Shown one piece after another: positions 6,170-11,071 of a stretch of DNA of 11,071 nucleotides. The notes under the pieces were generated by a model that had not been told where the DNA came from, did no database searches, and worked only from the letters and a program-made list of their open reading frames with translations. The DNA comes from CAYSSM01 sp964433905 (lineage in GTDB: Bacteria > Patescibacteriota > UBA1384 > UBA12157 > JAENIV01): contig CAYSSM010000020.1 in NCBI GenBank assembly GCA_964433905.1, positions 1 to 11,071 of the forward strand, in the 5' to 3' direction. Numbering within the stretch: position 1 is the stretch's first letter; each line of letters opens with the position of its first letter. The position numbers were made by a program, and so were the translations under genes.

Positions 6170-6262
6170 TCAAACATTGACCTGCTGGAAATAGGAGGCC
6201 AGACAAATGCGGTGCGGCCTGGTCTCCGACGAACTCCCCTGTTCATCGAACGAGAAAATCAT
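6170..6262 (-). CDS. Possible 30-codon leader ORF upstream of the GC-rich gene
   Basis: On the minus strand, a near-perfect anti-16S match, AAGGAGGTGAT (6262-6272), is followed by an ATG at 6262 that opens a 30-codon frame. The frame begins MIFSFDEQG, ends FQQVNV and stops 23 nt before the GTG of the GC-rich gene. The distance from GGAGG to ATG is only 2 nt, shorter than normal. A second ATG at 6246 opens a 65-codon frame overlapping the next gene out of frame. Either could be a leader peptide, or the match could serve another purpose. No family is recognised. Confidence 0.25.
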   Translation of the reverse strand: MIFSFDEQGSSSETRPHRICLASYFQQVNV

Positions 6263-6281
6263 CACCTCCTTTTCTTGGTTT

Positions 6282-6301
6282 TCAAGGTGCTTGATTATCA
6301 A
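6282..6301. promoter_or_regulatory. Overlapping palindromes, operator-like
   Basis: TCAAGGTGCTTGA (6282-6294) and TTGATTATCAA (6291-6301) are two overlapping perfect inverted repeats between the rpmA stop and the strong ribosome-binding-like site. On the minus strand the second contains GATAAT, a possible -10 box, but no convincing -35 box stands at the right distance. Could be an operator or chance. Confidence 0.25.
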
Positions 6302-6330
6302 AGAAAATTCACCAAAGTTTTCCTTAACAC

Positions 6331-6603
6331 TCAAGCAACTTTAACAACCACTTTATCGTTAATCCGACCGCTAAAACGGCGGATTTTTTTCTTTTCAAAC
6401 TTAACTTTGCCTTCTTTCAATGAGTAAATTGAATCGTCACCGGCCATTTTTACGCCTTCGCCGGCAAAAAACTTTGAACCCCGCTGGCGAATAATAATTT
6501 GCCCGGGAAGCACTTTTTGGCCACCAAAAATCTTTACGCCTAAACGTTTTGAACGACTGTCTCTACCTAATTTACTTGATCCTTTTGCTTTTGTATGAGC
6601 CAC
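6331..6603 (-). CDS. rpmA: Ribosomal protein L27
   Basis: L27 reaches the peptidyl-transferase centre with its flexible N-terminus and helps position the P-site tRNA. The 90-aa product shows the canonical order AHTKAKGSSKLGRDS, SKRLGVKIFGG, VLPGQIIIRQRGSKF and AGEGVKMAGDDSIYSL, ending in a basic FEKKKIRRFSGR segment. There is no N-terminal extension of the type removed by the Prp protease in Firmicutes. The start is GTG at 6603 with GAGG about 4 nt upstream. rplU (L21), its usual partner, is not in the window. A consensus-like promoter sits in the divergent spacer with dnaE. No terminator follows its stop, so transcription may continue into the GC-rich gene 185 bp downstream. Confidence 0.96.
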   Translation of the reverse strand: MAHTKAKGSSKLGRDSRSKRLGVKIFGGQKVLPGQIIIRQRGSKFFAGEGVKMAGDDSIYSLKEGKVKFEKKKIRRFSGRINDKVVVKVA

Positions 6604-6660
6604 AGAACCTCACTTTGTTCGGTAAATCCGAAATCCGAATTTCGAAATCCGAAAAATAAT
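6604..6660 (-). repeat. rpmA leader with repeated ATTTCGG words
   Basis: On the minus strand the rpmA 5' untranslated region is built of repeated CGGATTTC units, including an imperfect palindrome around TTTCGAAA (about 6637-6644). It carries the GAGG ribosome binding site before GTG 6603. Low-complexity spacer; function unknown. Confidence 0.4.
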
Positions 6661-6668
6661 GTACTTTT

Positions 6669-6697
6669 ATTTAATCATAAAAGGTGGTTTTTGTCAA
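6669..6697 (-). promoter_or_regulatory. Putative sigma70-type promoter for rpmA
   Basis: A perfect -35 box TTGACA (minus strand, 6692-6697) is spaced 17 bp from TTAAAT (6669-6674). It would give a leader of about 60 nt before GTG 6603. Confidence 0.65.
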
Positions 6698-6760
6698 CTA
6701 AGTTAAGATTTTTTACTTTTGGATTTTATTAGAAATTAGATTTTAGGAATTAGAAATTTA

Positions 6761-6769
6761 TGGTAAAAT
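6761..6769 (+). promoter_or_regulatory. Putative extended -10 promoter of dnaE
   Basis: TGGTAAAAT is an extended -10 element (TG-N-TAAAAT, 5 of 6 to TATAAT) placed 16 bp before the dnaE TTG start. A -35 box is poor (TTTTAG at 6741-6746, 17-bp spacing). The leader would be only about 9 nt and would include GAGGT at 6776-6780. Confidence 0.5.
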
Positions 6770-6784
6770 GCTCTTGAGGTTATT

Positions 6785-9700
6785 TTGAGTAAATTTGTCC
6801 ATCTTCACACTCACTCTCATTACTCGCTTCTTGACGGTCTGGGAAAAATCCCCGACTTGGTTAATCGTGCCAAAGAATTAAAAATGGAAGCGCTGGCATT
6901 GACCGACCACGGAGTTATGTATGGCGCAATTGAATTTTATAAAGAATGCCTCAAGGCTGGTATCAAACCCATAATTGGCACAGAAATGTATATTGCCCCG
7001 CGCCGCATGCAAGACAAAGAAACCAAAACTGACGGCAGCCCATATCATTTGGTTTTGTTGGCAAAAAACGAAACCGGCTACAAAAATCTCCTAAAAATCG
7101 TTTCCGCCGCTCATTTGGAAGGCTTTTACTATAAACCTCGTGTTGATAAAAAATATTTAGCAAATCACGCCGAAGGATTAATCGCCTTATCTGCCTGCAT
7201 GGGCGGAGAAATTCCCCTAAATAGCAGCCAAAAAGATAAAATAGTCCAAATTGCCAATAGCTACCTGAAAATTTTCGGTAAGGAAAATTTCTTTCTTGAG
7301 CTTCAATTTCATCCGGAATATCCCGACCAAGGCAAAATTAATCAAGCTCTAATTGATTTAGCAAAAAAAACCGGTATTGCCTTAGTGGCAACCAATGACA
7401 TTCATTATGTGAAAAAAGAGGACAAAGACGCTCATGAAGTTTTGCTGGCAGTTCAAACGGGCAAAAATTATGACGATAATGACCGCATGACTTTGAAAAA
7501 TTTTGACCTTTCGATGACTTCGCCCGAAGAAATGCTAAAACTGGCCGGTAATCCCGAATATTTAGAAAATGCTGCTAAAATTGCCGGAAGATGTGATTTG
7601 AAAATTTCCTTAGGCCAAACAATTTTGCCAAAATTCGAGGTTCCAAAAGGGGAAACGGCCAAAACTTATCTTGAAAAACTCTGCCAAGAAGGAATGATAA
7701 AAAGATACGGCAAGGTAACTACCCAAGTTAAAGAAAGATTAAATTATGAACTGTCAATTATCGAAAAATGTAAGTTTGAAGACTATTTTTTAATCGTTGC
7801 CGACTATGTCGGTTTTGCCAAAGAAAGCGGTATTTTAGTTGGTCCGGGCAGAGGCTCGGCCGCCGGTTCAATGGTTTCCTATGTTTTAGACATCACCGAT
7901 CTTGATCCGATCGAATATAATCTGTTATTTGAAAGATTTTTAAATCCCGAAAGAATTTCTCCGCCTGATATCGACCTTGATTTCGCCGACGACCGCCGCG
8001 AGGAAGTCATTCAGTATATTTCCAAAAAATACGGCCAGGACCATGTCGCCCAAATCATTACCTTTGGCGTAATGAAAGCGCGCATGGCCATCCGCGATGT
8101 CGCCCGCGCGTTAGGTATGAGCTATGACGACGGCGACCGCATCGCCAAACTTATTCCGATGGGACTAACTTTAGATGAATCTCTTAGTACCGTCAGCGAA
8201 TTAAAATCAATTTATGAAAATGAACCAAATTTTACAAAACTGATTGATATGGCTAAACGGTTGGAAAATGTTGTCCGCAACGCCGGCACCCATGCCGCCG
8301 GCGTGGTTATTTCCGAGAAACCTTTAACCGAATATGTGCCCCTTCAGCATCCGCCTAAAGGCGAGGAAAGTTTAATCACTCAATATTCGATGAATTATCT
8401 TGACGACATCGGCCTCTTAAAAGTTGATATTTTGGGGTTGGCCAATTTAACAATTATTAAAAATTGTCTTCGAATTATCAGGAAAATCAGCCAGTCGGAG
8501 ATTGATTTAGACAAAATCCCCAACGACGATAAAAAAACTTTCGAATTACTTTCAGCGGGAGCAACCGCCGGCGTTTTTCAGCTGGAATCCGACGGCATGA
8601 AAAGATATTTAAAGGATTTAAAACCGAACAATTTTGAGGATATTCTGTCGATGGTCGCCTTATACCGCCCGGGACCGATGGAGTCAATTAATGATTTTAT
8701 CAACGCCAAACACGGCCGCAAGAAAATCACTTATTTGGACCCGAAACTGCAACCGATTTTAGAAAAAACCTACGGCGTTATCGTAACTCAAGATCAAGTC
8801 CTCCAAATCGCCCGCTATTTTGCCGGTTTTTCCTACGGTGAAGCCGACATTTTACGTAAAGCGGTGGGTAAAAAAATTAAAAAATTGCTTGACGAACAAA
8901 AAGAAAAATTTCTGAGCGGCGCCATTAAAACCGGAGCTGATAAAAAAACCGCTGAAAATGTTTGGAATTTTATTGAGCCCTTTGCCAAATATGGCTTTAA
9001 CCGCGCCCACGCTGCCTGCTACGCCAAAATTTCCTATCAAACTGCCTATCTGAAAGCCCGTTATCCTTCAGCTTTTATGGCCGCTTGGCTAACGGCCGAA
9101 CAGCAAAATATTGATAAAATTGCTTTTGCCGTGGCTGAATGCCGCAGAATGAATATCGAAGTTTTGCCGCCCGATGTCAATGAATCATTTGTTGAATTTG
9201 GTGTAGTAAAAGACACCAATAATATCCGTTTTGGCCTGGCGGCCATAAAAAATGTCGGTGCGGGAGTTTCGGAAAAAATTGTCGAAGAAAGAAAAACCGG
9301 CGGTCCGTATGTGTCGCTCGAAGATTTTTTAAAAAGACTAACCGGCAGAATTTTAAACAAGAAAGTTATTGAGGCTTTAGTTAAATCCGGCGGCCTTGAT
9401 AGGTTTGGCGAGCGCAATCAAATGCTTTCTGCTATTGAGCAAATATTAAAATTTATTTCAAATTTGGATAAAAAAGCGGCTAAAGATCAATTAAATTTGT
9501 TTTCCGAAAAAACAAAGATTGAAGTTTCAAAATTAGTTTTGCCGGAAACCCCGCCAGCAGATAAAAAGCTCAGGCTTTCTTGGGAAAAAGAATTACTGGG
9601 AATGTACATCAGCGATCATCCCTTAAAAGGAATGGAAAATGTTTTATCCGAAGCGGGAACACCGATTAATGAGCTTGACAGCAAAAATATTGGCAAGAAA

Positions 9701-10210
9701 GTAAAAATTGCTGGCATTATTACCTATGTTCGAAAAATTGTCACCAAAAACAAAGAACCCATGCTTTTTGCCACCTTGGAAGATATTTCCGGAAAAACCG
9801 AGGTTTTGGTTTTTCCCAAGGTTTTAAAACAAAATAATCAAATCTGGCAAACCGATAGCATTGTCGCCATTGAAGGCAAAACTAATTCGAAAGACGGCGA
9901 TTTAAAAATTATCGCTGAAAGTATCACTGAGGTAAATATCGGACAACATAAAGAGATGGTTCCTAATAAGATGATAATTAATATTCCTTCAAGCACAAAA
10001 AAAGATCTTTTGGAGAAAATTAAAGAAATAATTTCAAATTACCCGGGCGAAATTCCCGTCTGGCTTAAAATCCCCAAAAATGGCGGCTTCAATGACATTA
10101 AGACAAAATCGAGTGTTAGCTTTGATAGAACGCTGCAAAAGAAATTGAATGAATTGCTTGGCCAAAAAGCCGCCCGATTTGACACTTCGACGACAAACCC
10201 CGCTATTTAA
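6785..10210 (+). CDS. dnaE: DNA polymerase III alpha subunit
   Basis: This 1141-aa replicative polymerase of the DnaE1 type is normal in length. The N-terminal PHP domain (about 1-210) keeps the metal-site residues His8, His10, His12, Asp41-His42, Glu67, His88, Cys138, Asp205 and His207, so it may be an active proofreading nuclease. The polymerase core has GPGRGSAAGSMVSY, the catalytic PPDIDLDF (Asp395, Asp397) and a third acidic residue in KVDILGL (Asp548). NRAHAACYAKISYQTAYLK belongs to the fingers. A helix-hairpin-helix region lies around 830-890. QLNLF (902-906) matches the beta-clamp-binding consensus, and an OB fold spans about 970-1045. Start TTG 6785 has GAGGT 4 nt upstream and gives MSKFVHLHTHSHYS, the right N-terminus. 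It is divergent from rpmA. No clear terminator follows its stop. Confidence 0.98.
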   Translation: MSKFVHLHTHSHYSLLDGLGKIPDLVNRAKELKMEALALTDHGVMYGAIEFYKECLKAGIKPIIGTEMYIAPRRMQDKETKTDGSPYHLVLLAKNETGYKNLLKIVSAAHLEGFYYKPRVDKKYLANHAEGLIALSACMGGEIPLNSSQKDKIVQIANSYLKIFGKENFFLELQFHPEYPDQGKINQALIDLAKKTGIALVATNDIHYVKKEDKDAHEVLLAVQTGKNYDDNDRMTLKNFDLSMTSPEEMLKLAGNPEYLENAAKIAGRCDLKISLGQTILPKFEVPKGETAKTYLEKLCQEGMIKRYGKVTTQVKERLNYELSIIEKCKFEDYFLIVADYVGFAKESGILVGPGRGSAAGSMVSYVLDITDLDPIEYNLLFERFLNPERISPPDIDLDFADDRREEVIQYISKKYGQDHVAQIITFGVMKARMAIRDVARALGMSYDDGDRIAKLIPMGLTLDESLSTVSELKSIYENEPNFTKLIDMAKRLENVVRNAGTHAAGVVISEKPLTEYVPLQHPPKGEESLITQYSMNYLDDIGLLKVDILGLANLTIIKNCLRIIRKISQSEIDLDKIPNDDKKTFELLSAGATAGVFQLESDGMKRYLKDLKPNNFEDILSMVALYRPGPMESINDFINAKHGRKKITYLDPKLQPILEKTYGVIVTQDQVLQIARYFAGFSYGEADILRKAVGKKIKKLLDEQKEKFLSGAIKTGADKKTAENVWNFIEPFAKYGFNRAHAACYAKISYQTAYLKARYPSAFMAAWLTAEQQNIDKIAFAVAECRRMNIEVLPPDVNESFVEFGVVKDTNNIRFGLAAIKNVGAGVSEKIVEERKTGGPYVSLEDFLKRLTGRILNKKVIEALVKSGGLDRFGERNQMLSAIEQILKFISNLDKKAAKDQLNLFSEKTKIEVSKLVLPETPPADKKLRLSWEKELLGMYISDHPLKGMENVLSEAGTPINELDSKNIGKKVKIAGIITYVRKIVTKNKEPMLFATLEDISGKTEVLVFPKVLKQNNQIWQTDSIVAIEGKTNSKDGDLKIIAESITEVNIGQHKEMVPNKMIINIPSSTKKDLLEKIKEIISNYPGEIPVWLKIPKNGGFNDIKTKSSVSFDRTLQKKLNELLGQKAARFDTSTTNPAI

Positions 10211-10281
10211 ACGAGGATAAGAATCGGTTTACTTTTTTCTGATTAAATTTGTCGCTCAGTGTCAACCATGATTGAACAATA

Positions 10282-10418
10282 AGTTTAAGGGATGATCTTT
10301 TATGAAATGCCGGTTGAGGCGCGTTTCGTTTGACGAGGGAATGTCGGGACGATGTCAAACAGAAAGCGACGAATAGGTTGGTTAGGGCGGCTGAAAATAA
10401 AAGATTATCCCTTAAACT
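10282..10418 (+). ncRNA. Candidate structured RNA, about 137 nt
   Basis: The ends 10282-10303 and 10397-10418 pair over 22 bp. The one irregular position is a G-U on the plus-strand RNA (C-A on the other), favouring plus-strand transcription. Inside, GCCG (10309-10312) pairs with CGGC (10388-10391). Positions 10320-10334 pair with 10354-10368 over 14 bp with two single-base bulges, around a purine-rich loop. Positions 10369-10387 stay unpaired. The 3' arm could instead form a hairpin with 10431-10443. It does not fit tmRNA, SRP RNA, 6S RNA or RNase P RNA on inspection. It could equally be a fold-back mobile repeat. It lies between dnaE and the DUF4870 gene. Confidence 0.45.
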
Positions 10419-10468
10419 CTATTTTGATAGATAGAGGGTTTAAAAAATCATATTACAATACATAATGG

Positions 10469-10497
10469 TTGACAATAAATAGATTTTTCTTTAAGCT
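10469..10497 (+). promoter_or_regulatory. Putative promoter of the DUF4870 gene
   Basis: A perfect TTGACA (10469-10474) stands 17 bp before TAAGCT (10492-10497). The -10 box is weak (3 of 6), so the call rests mainly on the -35 box and its position about 35 bp before the ribosome binding site AGGAGG (10521-10526). Confidence 0.4.
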
Positions 10498-10530
10498 AAA
10501 ATTGAATAAATAAATAATCAAGGAGGTTTT

Positions 10531-10863
10531 ATGGCAGATGAATCAACACCATCCGGCAGCGAGGGCATTGATCCCAAGTTGGCCGGACTTTTGTGCTATC
10601 TTTTGAGTTTAGTCGGCGGAATTGTCTTCTTGGCAATTTCCAAAGATAAATTCGTCCGTTTTCACGCTTTTCAGTCAATTTTCTTGTGGGTGGCATTTAT
10701 CATCTTAGTAGTCGTAGTCATGTTTATTCCTTTTGTCAGGTGGTTTAGCTGGGTGATTTACCCCGCTTGGCTAGTTATTTCCATTTTGATGATGCTCAAA
10801 GCTTACGCCGGCGAAAAGTACAAACTGCCGGTTATCGGCGACTTGGCTGAGAAAAACGCCTAA
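10531..10863 (+). CDS. DUF4870/Tic20-like small membrane protein
   Basis: This 110-aa integral membrane protein shows the DUF4870 layout, a family distantly related to Tic20 of unknown bacterial function. It has a short acidic, hydrophilic N-terminus (1-16). The first membrane helix spans about 17-36 and is followed by the family's loop F41-V-R-F-H45-A-F-Q48-S. A second helix spans about 49-69 and a third about 72-92, with a polar C-terminal tail. There is no signal peptide; the first helix follows DPKLAGLLCYL, as is usual for the family. ATG 10531 has a perfect AGGAGG 4 nt upstream. It appears to be transcribed alone from its own promoter. A palindromic repeat begins 11 bp after the stop. 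Confidence 0.88.
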   Translation: MADESTPSGSEGIDPKLAGLLCYLLSLVGGIVFLAISKDKFVRFHAFQSIFLWVAFIILVVVVMFIPFVRWFSWVIYPAWLVISILMMLKAYAGEKYKLPVIGDLAEKNA

Positions 10864-10873
10864 TAGTCAATAA

Positions 10874-10960
10874 GAATATTCCTAACACTAATCTACTCAC
10901 GAATATTGCACTAATCTAATTCGTGATTAATTAGTGAACAAATTTGTGTTAGGCTTATTC
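10874..10960. repeat. ~87-bp palindromic interspersed repeat, copy 3
   Basis: The ends are GAATA-TT-CCTAACAC and GTGTTAGG-CT-TATTC, the cleanest pair of the three copies. The interior has CACTAAT, CACGAAT, CACTAAT on the left and AATTCGTG, AATTAGTG, AATTTGTG on the right, so several alternative hairpins are possible. It starts 11 bp after the DUF4870 stop and ends 13 bp before the glutaredoxin ATG. Confidence 0.85.
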
Positions 10961-10973
10961 AGTATTATAAATT

Positions 10974-11071
10974 ATGAATATCAAAATTTACTCTACCCCA
11001 ACTTGCCCTTACTGCGTCCAAGCCAAGCAATATTTCAAGGAAAAAAATATTGCTTTTGAAGATATTGATGT
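10974..11071 (+). CDS. Glutaredoxin-like protein, truncated by window end
   Basis: The first 32 codons read MNIKIYSTPTCPYCVQAKQYF and continue into KEKNIAFEDID, a typical glutaredoxin/NrdH start. It has a first beta strand, the dithiol active site Cys11-Pro-Tyr-Cys14 on the following helix, and the second strand. Such proteins reduce disulfides using glutathione or thioredoxin reductase. NrdH-type and glutaredoxin-type members cannot be separated from this part. No Shine-Dalgarno is seen before ATG 10974; the upstream 13 bp adjoin the palindromic repeat. The remaining ~45-50 codons lie outside the window. Confidence 0.88.
   Translation, partial: MNIKIYSTPTCPYCVQAKQYFKEKNIAFEDID

Larger units (their letters stand above)
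10211..10530. other. 320-bp spacer between dnaE and the DUF4870 gene
   Basis: No convincing protein gene is present. The spacer holds the candidate structured RNA (10282-10418), a smaller hairpin partly sharing its 3' arm (10412-10422 with 10431-10443, GG bulge, no T-tract on the plus strand) and the putative promoter at 10469-10497. Short ORFs of 24 and about 40 codons cross the structured element but lack ribosome binding sites at good spacing. Confidence 0.6.

Noticed and set aside
6049..6246. Minus-strand ORF of 65 codons (starts MNRGVRRRPG)
   Set aside because: It overlaps gene A out of frame, its ATG is 18 nt from the strong ribosome-binding-like site, and its Arg/Pro/Ser-rich content is typical of an alternative frame.
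6260..6275. ATCACCTCCTTTT on the plus strand as a possible 16S rRNA 3' end
   Set aside because: Only the anti-Shine-Dalgarno word matches; the upstream sequence has none of the conserved 16S 3' domain.
6011..6427. Plus-strand ORF of 138 codons across the GC-rich block and into rpmA
   Set aside because: It is antisense to the gene A start and to rpmA, has no ribosome binding site, and its composition is that of a shadow frame in GC-rich DNA.
9061..9417. Minus-strand ORF of 118 codons within dnaE
   Set aside because: It is antisense to conserved DnaE sequence, with no ribosome binding site; a shadow frame, as are the other antisense ORFs in dnaE, gltX and rplS.
10335..10368. Resemblance of GAGGGAATGTCGGG and ACAGAAA to RNase P RNA conserved words
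   Set aside because: The order and the rest of the conserved core, and the ~300-nt size, are missing; similarity is superficial.
10302..10376. 24-codon plus-strand ORF inside the structured element (MKCRLRRVSFDEG...)
   Set aside because: Poor ribosome binding site, and the base pairing of the region explains its sequence better. A second frame ending LSLKLYFDR also crosses it, with no start.

Overview
The window looks like a piece of a metagenome-assembled bacterial scaffold, probably from the Candidate Phyla Radiation (Patescibacteria). This is inferred from style, not proven: AT-rich genes with short spacers, many GTG/TTG starts, intergenic spacers built of degenerate short repeats, and two runs of Ns (100 and 10 bases). 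Stops are standard and no recoding is needed.

Left part, all on the minus strand (read right to left from about 6.7 kb): rpmA (L27); a GC-rich small gene of unknown function with a 10-N gap; a second unknown gene; rplS (L19) with a long charged tail; yraN; an assembly gap flanked by a tandem duplication of the yraN 3' end; gltX; a GT4 glycosyltransferase overlapping a PIG-L/LmbE deacetylase; and tRNA-Gln(CUG). rplS-yraN is a remnant of the widespread rpsP-rimM-trmD-rplS-rnhB-yraN neighbourhood. gltX and tRNA-Gln both serve translation, while the glycosyltransferase/deacetylase pair probably makes a sugar conjugate or envelope glycan.

Right part, plus strand: dnaE (full-length DNA polymerase III alpha with a seemingly intact PHP domain and clamp-binding motif) diverges from rpmA. 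Next come a 320-bp spacer holding a strong RNA-like fold, a small DUF4870-type membrane protein, and the first 32 codons of a glutaredoxin cut by the window end.

The most interesting material lies between genes. There are three copies of an ~87-bp palindromic repeat (2208, 4346, 10874), each just after a stop codon. A ~137-nt candidate structured RNA follows dnaE. A pair of mutually exclusive hairpins overlaps the glycosyltransferase start. The compositionally odd two-gene insert between the ribosomal-protein genes has a strong terminator between its genes. No CRISPR array, transposase or recognisable defence system was seen.
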